From: Hirudinaria manillensis
Lineage: Eukaryota > Annelida > Clitellata > Hirudinida > Hirudinidae
Direction: 5' to 3'
NCBI GenBank assembly: GCA_034509925.1
Contig: CM067526.1
Span: forward strand, 4,281,501-4,345,500
DNA: 64,000 nucleotides
The notes beneath the pieces are model-generated. The model made no database searches. It was not told where the DNA came from and was given only the letters and a program-made list of their open reading frames with translations. The translations under genes were made by a program, and so were the position numbers. Of this stretch, positions 48,441 to 64,000 are shown piece after piece. Each line of letters starts with the position of its first letter. Within the stretch, counting starts at the first letter, position 1.

Positions 48441-48881
48441 TGTAATAACCCGGGGTCCTCAAACTAATTATCGAAGGTCAGGTTTATTGAAAGTGTTCGG
48501 ATGGCTTGGAAGATGTACAATGCTCAAATGTCTAAGTCTTGAAATCTGCTGTTTCTCTAACTCTCGCTCTGCTTTCCGAGATAAATCCATTTGTCGAGGT
48601 ACACAACCAAAGAGTCTGAATAGCAATTAATTATTTAATTATAAAATTATATTGCCGCTAAATTTAATTAATTACTAAATTAATTAATCAGCAAATATAA
48701 TTTTAATTATTCTTCAATTATCTGGATCAAGGGATCCAACACTATTTAAATTGTGTCCAATAAATTCAAATTCAAATTCAAATACTCCCAGTCAAAATTT
48801 TGTAATGAATGTCGGGACCGAGCAAAAGTGGCATAATAGCGAGAGTTTCATAGTAAATGGTTGGCATAGTAGCGAGATTTG
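48343..48881. repeat. 98-bp direct repeats flanking a solo LTR
   Basis: 48343-48440 and 48782-48881 are practically identical (from ATACTCCCAGTCAAAATTTT to GGCATAGTAGCGAGATTTG) and are the terminal part of the pogo-like element. The LTR and about 40 bp of AT-rich filler with ATTCAAATTCAAATTCAAA separate them. Confidence 0.85.
48441..48741 (-). mobile_element. Solo LTR inside the pogo-like element
   Basis: Full-length minus-orientation LTR (TGTAATAACC...GATCCAACA). No clear 4-bp target duplication; it is instead bordered by the 98-bp repeat. Confidence 0.85.
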
Positions 48882-49628
48882 CCTCTAAATCTAATTTTAT
48901 AATCTAATAGGTTTAACATTATTATGTCAAACACATTTGCTTTGCGGGATTTTGAAACAAAGTTGTTGTTCAAATTATTCCATGTTTTAAGAAAAAATGA
49001 AATTAAAATATTTGATACAATTAAAAACATGACAAATAAAGTAAAAACGAAACAATTTTTAAAATGAGGCTCAGAAGATAATGCAAAGTAAAGAGTGAAA
49101 ATAAAATTGTTGGACTTTAATATGTTTCTAAAACAAACTAATTATGTGTATCACTGTTTTTGCGAAGTCTCATAGACCGGCGAAACGATTCCTTCGTTTC
49201 ACCAATTGAGTCATCTAATTAGGGCGGTCGAAAGGAAGAACCCAACAACCAACCATGCTGCTACGAAGCATCCTGAGATCTATTCCAAGTAAAACAGAGA
49301 TATGAATTTTATAATTGTAAGACGATTGGCGAGTGACCTACAGGTGACAAATTCATACGAAATCGACTGACATTCAATGAAATAATTAAAAAAGCATGAA
49401 AATATAAAACGAAACCTGATCATCATTTTTTTATAAACCAGGCTCAGAAGAAAATGCAAATTAAAGAGTGAAAATAAAATGTCTAGGACATTAAATTGTT
49501 TCTAAAACGGGTATAAAAGTGTTAATCAGGTATCACTGTTTTTGTGGGAGGTCTTCATAGATCAGCGAACAGAAACATTTGATTTTTTTTATTTGCGTTT
49601 TTTATGTTCTTTGATCTTCGTCTAGTGT
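48882..49628. other. Truncated A-type 3' flank and 3' flank of gene H
   Basis: 48882-49430 repeats the DNA downstream of A and G (AATCTAATTTTATAATCTAA; GTCTCATAGACCGGCGAA) without any coding exon. From about 49430 it joins the E/H type flank. It suggests that a third A-type gene was deleted here. Confidence 0.6.
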
Positions 49629-52415
49629 TCAAATACTGCGGTTTAGAAAGTTGGTCTTATTAATGCGCAACAATTTTTGTATGTAATCCTTTGTATCAAC
49701 TAGATATTTCTTGAGATCGACCGTCGTCTCGTAAGGTGGTACAACCAGTTCATTGTCACCGAACCTGGGTCTCCATACCAGTACCTTCGAAATCGTCATA
49801 AAAATGAGTAACTTTTTTAACATTTTTGTTTGTTTATTTTTAATATATTCAGAATTATCTTGATATTTAAAAAAAATGATTAAAGATAATTATCTATATA
49901 ACATAGGAAGGAATTGAAAGTCATGAAATAATTTGTGCTAGTGAATCAAAGCTCAGGACAATCTAAATACATTTGCCTTGGGGAAACCACGGCAATCACT
50001 AACAACTCGTCATTAAAAATCTATTTCGTTCTGAGTTAAATTTGCTTTTCTTAAGAATAATTCGTGAAGCTTGTCGATTTCGTGATCATTTATTCCATTT
50101 TCTTGATAAATCGTAGTCGTATCTAGTCTCTCGGATAATTTTCAAGTATCAATGTGCAGCATCGTAGTAGATGTATTTTGTAAATTGGGAAATATGCAAA
50201 TTTTGGCATACTTGACAAGCGTTCGAACAAGGAGGTTTGAGAGCATAGCACTTGAGTGGAGGAATTAAGTGCTCGAGCAAAACCTTTGGACATTCCTGCT
50301 GAAAGAGTCCTAATAATTTGGTTCTCTTACCCATGGGGTTCAATGGTTGAACGTCGATAGCAAACTCCATGGTCCAAGTTATTGCCTTGATGATATGGTA
50401 AGTGCGAGTGTTGACGTCCTTTAAGGCCAGGTAAGTGTAAAATCTCTGATTTCGATACACAAACGTCAGGCATGGATCTTCTGAGTAGCCGGAGGCCGGT
50501 ACGAACCATGATATCTGTTGATAACGAAGTTATTCAATCAACATTTTAATTGATATGATTTACCCTTTTTTCGCCAGCAAATATTTTAAATACCCATAAT
50601 TTAAATTCGGTGGCTCAAGCGAATTCAATCTGATATTTTGCGAATGATTAAATGTATATTTATAAGGACATTTGAACATCGACTTTCGATGTGTATATTT
50701 GGAAAAGTTCGACCATTGTATGTTATATAGAGAACATTTTTATGATTGATCTGGCCGAATCAAATCGAAATCGTTAACCTCGAAAATTTCACACTTTGAC
50801 ATTCTTAATATAACACCTAACATATGAAAAAATTTTGATTAGTAATTGTTATGATTCCGGCATATCAGATTTAGACGATTTATTAGTACATAAGACTTGA
50901 TTCCGATACTAAATGCTCTATAGCAATGAAACAACACAAAGGCATAAAGACTATCCGAGTCTAAAAGCCAATAAATATCTCGTTAATATTCTGGCGTGCT
51001 TATCTTTCCACAAAAGTAAATCGATAATTGTTGGAATGAATAGGTATAGGATGTCTTAGGAGAGTTGTCTTTCATTTGTACACTCTTGAAGGTGGCATTC
51101 TGCGTTGGTCTCTGAAACTCTGTGATCTCTTTATATTATCCGTGTAAGGATTACATAACTAATTTAATAAATTGTCAACAGATTGTCTTTGTTAAGAAAG
51201 TGCACCAAGTAATCGTTGAGGCCCATCAAAGGTTTTCATAAACATTCAAACTGAAATTTCTGAAGAACGAACTCAAATTGAAAAGATTGAAATGAATGGG
51301 CAAAGTCTACCTGAGCAGAAAAGTTATCGTCCATGTGTACAGTCGTGACGGTTGCATTCTGCGTTGGTCCCTGTAAGTGTGTCACCTCATACTCTGACCC
51401 GTACCAAGGGTACTCCGTTTCATCTGAATCGCTCACCATTTCGTATTTTCCGGATACAATCTCTGGAAATTCCCAGCTTGCACTTTAACAAAATTATTGT
51501 TATTGAATAACAAAATGTTTAAACATACACTAAAGAAAATTAATGAAACAAAGAAATATCCATTTATAGCATCTAAAGGTTGCTATGCAGTCGACGATAT
51601 AATCCATTTATTTTATTATTAAATGATTGATTACGATAAAATAGTGCCATGAGCAGACGTTTTTCTAGTGGCTGGATCCATAATAATAGATTATTGTCTT
51701 ACATTCCATAGCTTCCGTAGGTGCTAGTACATTGCTTATCTGCACATACTTGTATCCATCCGACTTTGATGTTTACTCCAGATGGCAATGGAGGAATTTC
51801 CAAGGTGGCGCTAATTCTATTTTTAATCAAATCTCTTTTACTTCTAGCAGGAAATCGTTTAATTCATTAAATACCTATATTTGTGTGATAAATAATTTGT
51901 ACTGCATAATTTTGCGAAATTGATAGTTAAACAAACCATTGAATTACAAAAGTTTAGTTTATCTTTAAGTGTTTATTTTTGTTATTGTTACTATAACATG
52001 AGAACTTTATTGTTCTCGGATAGCATATACAACTTTTAATTGCTATTAGAATTAAAGAATTTAAAAAAAAAATCCCTCCACTCTGCTGAGCAACTAACAT
52101 AACAGGTTAAGTGGGAGATCAAGATAGCGATCCAATAAAGAGCCTCACACTGACAAAGATTGCATACCGTAAAAAAGTTACTAATGCATCATAAAAAAAA
52201 GCCAATGAAAAAACCAATGAGTTGCTTTTTGATTAATTCGATGGCGCCTCCTGTTCCGAAATAATAAACCTGAAATGGGGTGTGCAATATCGAAGCGCAA
52301 TGCATTCCTCCTCGATGACAATCGGTTTATTGTCGATTCCGAACTGAAATTGTTGCTCCTTTACGTCCGAAGCCTTCAAAAATGGTTTCTGAGCATTCTC
52401 GAGATTTGAAGCCAT
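49629..52415 (-). CDS. FAM78-like protein, gene H (5 exons, 296 aa)
   Basis: Exons on the minus strand: 52270-52415, 51703-51816, 51311-51482, 50212-50514, 49629-49784. Frame and splice sites are intact. Start MASNLENAQKPFLKASDV; later blocks EIPPLPSGVNIKVGWIQVC, SWEFPEIVSGKYEMV, YPWYG, YTYLALKDVNTRTYHIIK, CSNACQ, VLVWRPRFGDNELVVPP and tail TTVDLKKYLVDTKDY. It is the sister of gene E. Exon 1 encodes exactly the same residues as in E, while exons 3-5 have diverged, which points to gene conversion. Its introns lack the LTR and pogo-like insertions of E. Function unknown. Confidence 0.85.
51063..51137 (-). pseudogene. Duplicated exon 3 fragment in intron 3 of gene H
   Basis: In gene sense KEITEFQRPTQNATFKSVQM, the same scrap as in gene E, here uninterrupted. 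It resembles the last half of exon 3, but the DNA before it offers no matching first half. Confidence 0.6.
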
Positions 52416-53200
52416 AGTTTTTAAAGACCAGAGATCGATTTCATGTTGATTTGAAGTAATTCAGGTCAACCTAACCTGTTGCTCGTCATATCCCTTATGT
52501 AACTTTTTGGAGAACATGGATGGAGGTCTTAGAAAGATCATCAATGAGGGCACCAATCTCGGGCCGGATCTTCAGATCTCTTGATGGAATTGCGTAATAT
52601 TACTTTTAATCTCTACGAAGAAAGTGATTCTGTTAAAAAATGTGTAGCGCATGTTGTTTTCAGATTGTTTGGATAGAACCAATGATCGAATTAATCAGCA
52701 TTGTTTTGCTGGTTTGATTAACTTCGTTCATGGCTTATTTGATGCTTTAGGGGACACTTGCTGAGTAATTTCAAACTCCCGGTTTTGATTCCCTTATAAA
52801 AGTTACAATGAGCGGAATTGGCCTCCAAGCCTTTCCTCCTTGTGCTGTATTTCAAGAAATGGTAAGTCGATGTTCCATCTTCAAAACTGTCTGAATCAAC
52901 TTGTTAACTTACATGAGCCTCTTTATTAACAGGGTTCAAATTGATCCGCATATTTGTTCCTCCTTCCCGTGATTGAGTAGGTGGCAGAGCCTGAGTGAAA
53001 AATACTCAAATTTTGGACAAGAAATAAGCATGCTCTTGAAACTCTTGAAGAGGCATGTAAACAGATCGTAAAAAACAAAATATTATAAGAATAAATATAC
53101 GAAATCATAAAATGTTTTAATTTTGGCTAATTAGCTAATCGAACAGATGTTTATAAATGTAATAAGTAAGACCGGTTATTTCTTCTCTACAACATTTTTG
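52416..53200. other. 5' flank of gene H
   Basis: Almost identical to the gene E 5' flank. No gene seen. Confidence 0.45.
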
Positions 53201-53240
53201 TTAAAACGTCATCGCAGCTATGCTTACGTCTACAAAAAGT
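53201..53240 (-). promoter_or_regulatory. Conserved upstream motif, gene H
   Basis: In gene sense: TAGACGTAAGCATAGCTGCG then ATGACGTTTTAAC. It is about 0.8 kb before the start codon. Confidence 0.45.
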
Positions 53241-53344
53241 AAATGGATTTACATTGAACTATTAATCATTTTTACATTGTAATGTCATTGTAGATCGGTA
53301 ATGTAATTATATTTGACATATAGTATTTATCATTTCCAAACCAA

Positions 53345-55017
53345 TGTAATAACCCGGGGTCCTCAAACTAATTATAGAAGGTCAGGTTTATTGAAAGTTG
53401 TCAGATGGCTTGGAAGATGCACGATGCTTCAAATGTCTAAGTCTTGAAATCTGCTGTTCTCTAATTCTCGCTCTACTTTCCGATACAAATCCATTTGTCG
53501 AGGTGCACAACCAAAGAGTCTGAATAGCAACAATTAATTAATTCTCAAATCATATTGCCACCAAATTTAATTAATTATTAAATTAATCAACCGGCAATAC
53601 AACTCCAATTATTATTCAATTTATTGGATCTAGGGATCCAACACTGCCCCCTCCTTAAATCTGTTCGTCCCGAACAGACATCTATTCCCATTTTCATTTT
53701 TACTCTAGGAATAGGATCCGATCTTCCAACAATCTCATGGCTGCAAATCCCAGATCCATTTGCTTTGCCATCTTCTGGGATTTCTGTTTCCCCCCTTTTA
53801 CTTCTGCGTCCCGCAAGTTTCAGCCGCGGAACATCGCCATTTCTATGCACACTCTCCCGCTCCACGATGTCGCCAGATCCCAGACTCTCCTCAGGACCAC
53901 CTGCTCCATTTTCCTTGCTAGGCACTCTCCCGAAATCCCGAGCACTTCCTTCTGTTATTTCCAATGGAGCCGAAACATCCGCTGGTAAATCCATGGGCTG
54001 TTCTGTAGACTCTACTTGTTCCACCATCAACTTCGTGTGCTTCACTGGTAACTCAATGTCCTTCATCGGTGACTCCTCGGGCGGTACTAATAACTTCGCA
54101 GACTCTGTCGGGAAATCCATTGGCTGTTCTGTAGACTCTACTTGTTCCACCATCAAATCCGTGCGCTCCACCGGCAACTCCACGTGACTCATCAGTAACT
54201 CCTCGGGCTGCACCAACAACTCCACATGATCCACCGGCAATCCCACAGGCTCCTCCGAAAGTTCCACTTGCTCCACTAAAACCTCCGTGAGCTCTCTGGG
54301 CCCTGCTAACGACTCGACCTGATCTGGTAACTCTATGGGCTCCAACGTCGTGTTCTCTAAGTCTGCCATCACGCACAGAGTTTCTGGAGACACGCACGCA
54401 TTGTGGTTGGATGTGCCTTCTAATGACTCCATCCCAATGCTGCCAGAAACGGTACTTGGAACATCAGAACTCTTCTCAGTAGAGTTTCCACCAGAAACCA
54501 AAGAGGCATCCTGACGCGGAATCGCTGTGTTTTCCAAATCGCCCCTAATAGTCCTCCTAGAGTTCTCTGCAAACTTTCTCCGCCACTTACTATATTCGGA
54601 CTCGAATTCAAAAGAACCAACAGGACTCTTCTCGGTAGAGTTTTCACCCGAAACCAGCGAGACATCCTGACATGGAATCGTTGTGTTTTTCAAATCGCCC
54701 CTAATACTCCTCCTCAACTCATCTACGGACTTTTTCATAAAATCAAGAAATTCATCCATTTTTTTATGGGATGGATTCTCGAATTCGTATTCCTCTGGGT
54801 CATGGCCATTCTCTGTCAGCCATGTCCCAAGTCGCTCTCGTATCTCAGCTTTCGTGCCTTTCCAATCCAGGCCACGATCTCTCAATTCTTGTCTCAATCG
54901 AGGCACGTACAATTCATCCAAGTACTTCGGCATCCTTCACTTTTCAATTAAACAAGCTTCTACCTTAGTTACTTTTGGACACCCTTTAACTCTAAATCCA
55001 ACTCCTGACACCAATGT
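53345..55017 (-). mobile_element. SAP-type LTR retrotransposon, copy 3, lacking its 5' LTR
   Basis: The 3' LTR is 53345-53643 (minus sense). Then come the polypurine tract, a single open frame and the primer site (TTGGTGTCAGGAGTTGGAT, at about 54996-55014). Where the 5' LTR should continue, only TGT remains before unrelated DNA. The LTR has a cluster of T-to-C changes on the plus strand, that is, A-to-G in element sense, around 53540-53620. Confidence 0.85.
53587..54933 (-). CDS. SAP-domain protein of LTR retrotransposon (448 aa, intact)
   Basis: A single uninterrupted frame starting MPKYLDELYVPRLRQELRDR. Residues 1-50 look like a SAP domain (LRQELRDRGL...AEIRERLG). Next is a unit with RGDL, QDVSLVSGENSTEKS and its diverged repeat, then a long acidic region of ELP/EEP repeats. 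Inside that region a block with MVEQVESTEQPMD occurs twice, separated by about 120 bp. The C-terminal part is basic (RVKMKMG). The frame crosses the polypurine tract and ends within the 3' LTR. There is no gag zinc knuckle, protease, reverse transcriptase or integrase. A SAP domain would suggest binding to AT-rich DNA, but the role of this protein is unknown. Confidence 0.8.
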   Translation of the reverse strand: MPKYLDELYVPRLRQELRDRGLDWKGTKAEIRERLGTWLTENGHDPEEYEFENPSHKKMDEFLDFMKKSVDELRRSIRGDLKNTTIPCQDVSLVSGENSTEKSPVGSFEFESEYSKWRRKFAENSRRTIRGDLENTAIPRQDASLVSGGNSTEKSSDVPSTVSGSIGMESLEGTSNHNACVSPETLCVMADLENTTLEPIELPDQVESLAGPRELTEVLVEQVELSEEPVGLPVDHVELLVQPEELLMSHVELPVERTDLMVEQVESTEQPMDFPTESAKLLVPPEESPMKDIELPVKHTKLMVEQVESTEQPMDLPADVSAPLEITEGSARDFGRVPSKENGAGGPEESLGSGDIVERESVHRNGDVPRLKLAGRRSKRGETEIPEDGKANGSGICSHEIVGRSDPIPRVKMKMGIDVCSGRTDLRRGQCWIPRSNKLNNNWSCIAG

Positions 55018-55879
55018 CCATACTCACATGCATCAGCGGCAACCACGATGATGATTTCAGGTCTGAAATGCGTGACGAGCAGGTCTGACTTTAGCACCGT
55101 CTTCAGTTTGTCGAAAACTTCGTAAAATAGCCATGTAGTCTTTTATGCATAATCATTTCAAAAATTTAAACAAATAACACATGATAATTATTGGTCGAGT
55201 CAGTGATTTCCAGCTTTGAGTGGTATTATCGTTTGTAGAACCTTCTAGAGACTTCTGCAATTTTTTGAAGACTTATTAGAAACTTATGGTGCCCTTTCCG
55301 TTGCTTAAACGGAATTTCTGGGTTAATTATAGAAGAAGTTTGATTTTAAGTTCAATAAAACAAATTCGAACTACGGGGTTTTAAAATCAAGAGAATTTAT
55401 TGTTCGAATAGTTTGATGTTTGTAACAAAATAATTCAACTAAGAAATTTTTTGTAATTAAGAAAAAAGGTGAAATAAAGTAAATATGAAATGACTCGGGA
55501 ATCACTGTTTTTTATTTCAGGTCTTCATTGAAATGAGTAGCGAACAGAAACATGATTCCTTCTTTTCATCGAATAGGTCTCAATTGGACAAAATCCCTTT
55601 CAATAAGGTTTGTTGTTTCTTGAGCGAATTTAAAGGGGAACCAAGCAAACAGTCACCCTGACGATAAGAAGCTATTTTAAATTCTTCAGAATTCCTCAAA
55701 ACTTTCGATTTTTTGTGAACATCCAGCTTTTAATTTCTAATTTATGAGCTTCCCATGTTGGCGTTGCTTAGTTGCAGTGGTGCTGTGACTGCTTCTGTTG
55801 ACGTTGATGTTGTTGCGGGCTTCCGCGCCATTGGGAGCAGAACTTGCATTTGTTTATTTCTTGTTACTGAATTTTGCTA
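55018..55879. other. 3' flank of relic P3
   Basis: From about 55115 it matches the flanks of P1 and P2. No gene seen. Confidence 0.5.
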
Positions 55880-56370
55880 ATCTATGGTATAATATAGATA
55901 GTTATTCTTCGTGATTTTTTTTCAGCTTTTTTGCGGTCTCCCTCATATTTTCCAGGTTCGTGTCCATATCCACCGTTGTTTCTATAGGTGGCAAGAGAAA
56001 CTCGGGATCACTAGGTGATTTTACCAAGGGTATATAATCACAATTTGTGTCGCTCACCATTTCGAATTTTCCAGTTAGAAGTTCTTAAAATTCCAGGGTC
56101 GAGCTTTAACGGAGTTAAGTAATCATTAAAAATTAGAGGATTTAATTTAATATGGAGTCAATATCAGTCTTAGGCATTGCTAAATTGAGATTGGCATAAT
56201 CAACTTATATTAATCATAAATTATTTAATCACAGTGATAAAATTATGTTATTACTAAAAATCAAAACAAAATTTTATTAAAATTACTTTCAAAACGTATT
56301 TTCCATATATATTAACGAACTTAATCTCTGTACACACTTGGATCCATCCAACCTGGATGTTAGTTACACG
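55880..56370 (-). pseudogene. FAM78-like relic P3 (parts of exons 5, 3, 2)
   Basis: Same structure as P2: exon 5 (PPIETTVDMDTNLENMREA-like, about 55920-56010) fused to most of exon 3 (about 56015-56105), then exon 2 remnants at 56290-56365, with exons 4 and 1 missing. It keeps the RYLLPPIETT part better than P2, so it is closer to gene B there. Confidence 0.65.
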
Positions 56371-57242
56371 AGCAATACCAAGCAGTTCCGAACTAAATCT
56401 CATTCTCTCCAGTCAAGATTCCATAAGCATCCATATTGCTATTTATCATTTATCGCAGAATGGAGATTTACATAAATAGATAGAAACGGAAATATTACCT
56501 AATAGTGTCATTTACGGGCAATAACATACACCTGTTAATTGCCAAGTAAAGTAAGGTGATCATTGAAGTAACATAGAGATCTCCGTTTGTTGATTTTTTA
56601 TGTAATATTCCAGTTGCAAAGTTTGAAAACGTCGATGTTTGTCAGGATTGGAACGTCTCGAGATATTGTATCGTTTTTTTCTCGATCTTGGCAGATTTAT
56701 GTCTTGCCTTGATACCGATTTTAAGTACCCTGATCCCAGACAGGGCCGAAAAAAGTTATTTATAATTTTTATTTATTTTCTTAAATTTATATTTTTATGG
56801 TTCTTTGTATCCACTGGCGATTATGGGCGGTGAATATCAGGAGCGCTGTCTTTTGAGGTCGTAATCAGGATGTCTAATGGGTTAAATATATCTAAATATA
56901 ATTGTAGTAATTGCGTTATTAATGGCAAGCTTATGGTAGTGCTTGCAAACATATTTTATCACACCAAACAGAATGGATGCCAATGATAAAGTTACATGAG
57001 ACTCATAGATATATGTATACTATCGAAATAAAAAACGAATCTTTTTTGCTATGAACTGCTACTTGGAATTCTCCAGAACTTTCGATTCTCTGAGATGCGC
57101 CTAAATTACTAATAATTGAATTAAGAAAAAATTTAATTCTCAACTTTTGAGTCTTCCCACCTTGGTGTTGTTGAGTATGATTCTGCTAACGTTGATGTTG
57201 TCGACCTTGATATGGTCATCCTTGCCATTAGAACAGAACTTG
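56371..57242. other. B-like upstream scrap and 3' flank of gene J
   Basis: As at 36221-37120: first gene B-like upstream DNA, then the C-type 3' flank. No gene seen. Confidence 0.5.
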
Positions 57243-62875
<5,633 letters not shown>

Positions 62876-63805
62876 GTTTAGTGACAATTCTGTACATAAA
62901 AAAATAGATTCTGCTTTCGTCAAGAGTTTCGAAAATGATGTTTTGAGAAATGTCGTTTACGGGGCTTCGTTCATGGCTTATTTGATTGGCTTGCCGTTGC
63001 TTGAGAAGATAATTGCTGACCAAATTTAAACGTTTAAACTTGATTTCCCTCCAGTAGAGTGAATGAAGTTGCAATGAGTAGAGTCGAACAAGTTTTTATC
63101 CGCTTCAAAGACTCGTTTTCTGAAGCGGTCTTTTAAGTAATCTGAGAGAGATGTTTCGACGTGATTTTCAAAACGGTCCGAATTAGTTTCGTACATGACA
63201 CTCACTTGAGAAACCTTCTTATCTCTCTTTATTGGAAGGGATCTATCCAGCATCCCGCATGCTGAGATGTGCCTGTACCTGGGTTGGTAAGAAATCCATG
63301 AATTTGACGAGAATTAATGTCCTCGACATTCAGTCAACTCCTCATCTCAAATCAGCGTCCTTCTTACCATGGATCAAATTAACTCGCTTCTTTGTTCATT
63401 TTTTTCATTTGACATATTTTTTGTTCAAAAAGGCTTGGTCGGATTGAACGACAGTTGAGTCCCTGAATGAGATAGGCATGATCGTAACCAATCTAGAAAA
63501 GGTATATTGACCGATCGAGTTATTCTTGCGATCTGATAGACTTGGGATAGACTAACACTTCAGGTGTTTTGCTTGAAATGAAGATTCTTTCGAGCAGAAT
63601 ACGATGAATGTTAAAATATTTCGACTAAAGAATTTCGGATTGAATGTTGTCATTATTGATCTTCTTATGTCGTAAACACTTCAAAAAATCAAATAATATG
63701 AAAATAGTTACTTAAATTAATAATTTGTGTTAGTTTTGTTGGTTAATGATCAGATATTTATAAGTTCCTCAAGAACCATTATTTCCACTCTTTCGACTTT
63801 TTAGT
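62876..63805. other. 5' flank of gene J
   Basis: Conserved with C, D and F. No gene called. Confidence 0.4.
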
Positions 63806-63840
63806 TAAAACGTCATCGCAACTGTGATTACGTTTAAAGT
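63806..63840 (-). promoter_or_regulatory. Conserved upstream motif, gene J
   Basis: In gene sense: AACGTAATCACAGTTGCGAT then GACGTTTTAAC. The E-box is changed to CAGTTG and the TGACGT half is kept. It is about 0.94 kb before the start codon. Confidence 0.4.
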
Positions 63841-63904
63841 TATTTCCTTGGTTTCATGCAATTAATTGTTTTACAATTAAGGCTAGATGATTAATTTAAT
63901 ATAT

Positions 63905-64000
63905 TGTAATAACTCGGGGTCCTCAAACTAATTATAGAAGGTCAGGTTTATTGAAAGTGTTCAGATGCCTTGGAAGATGTACAATGCTCGAATGTCTAAG
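63905..64000 (-). mobile_element. LTR, cut by the window end
   Basis: It starts TGTAATAACTCGGGGTCC after AATAT and runs off the window. It may be a solo LTR or the edge of a full element. Confidence 0.8.

Overview
This window is eukaryotic nuclear DNA. It is AT-rich, its genes are split by GT-AG introns, and it is full of eukaryotic transposon remnants: Ty3-like LTR elements, a Helitron, pogo-like and piggyBac-like DNA elements, and two or more LINE families. The mix suggests an invertebrate, probably an arthropod, but I cannot name the species. I see no bacterial gene, tRNA, rRNA or CRISPR.

The backbone is a tandem array of one gene family, all on the minus strand. Each intact member has five coding exons with the same intron phases. 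The predicted proteins (289-311 aa) match the FAM78 family (vertebrate FAM78A/B, function unknown) from end to end. Eight members look intact; I name them A (1502-5478), B (10043-12633), C (14773-17261), D (20159-22762), E (28689-32533), G (41752-44358), H (49629-52415) and J (57243-62875). F (37121-39363) has lost exons 2 and 3. Three shorter relics of a B-like gene (P1 19810, P2 35715, P3 55880) each lie just downstream of a C-type gene.

The array grew by block duplication. A and G are one pair of blocks, E and H another, and C, D, F and J form a third group that begins MG(I/L)T-S, a likely N-myristoylation signal. D, F and J share a pogo-like insertion that C lacks, so C split off first. 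About 0.8-1.1 kb upstream of each start codon lies a conserved motif holding TGACGT and, in several copies, CAGCTG; it is a candidate promoter element.

Transposons fill the rest. One family dominates: a non-autonomous LTR element with ~290-300 bp LTRs (TGTTGGATCC...TTATTACA), a primer site TTGGTGTCAGGAG, one ORF encoding a SAP-domain protein, and a polypurine tract. There are three copies with internal sequence (1714, 24479, 53345), plus solo or partial LTRs. Several insertions can be checked against an empty paralogous site, and most duplicate a 4-bp target, usually ATAT. One solo LTR (45934-46219) has about 22 A-to-G changes against one other substitution, the pattern expected of ADAR editing. 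Two LTRs in opposite orientation at 6630 and 7287 bracket an inverted intergenic segment, with their target duplications exchanged.
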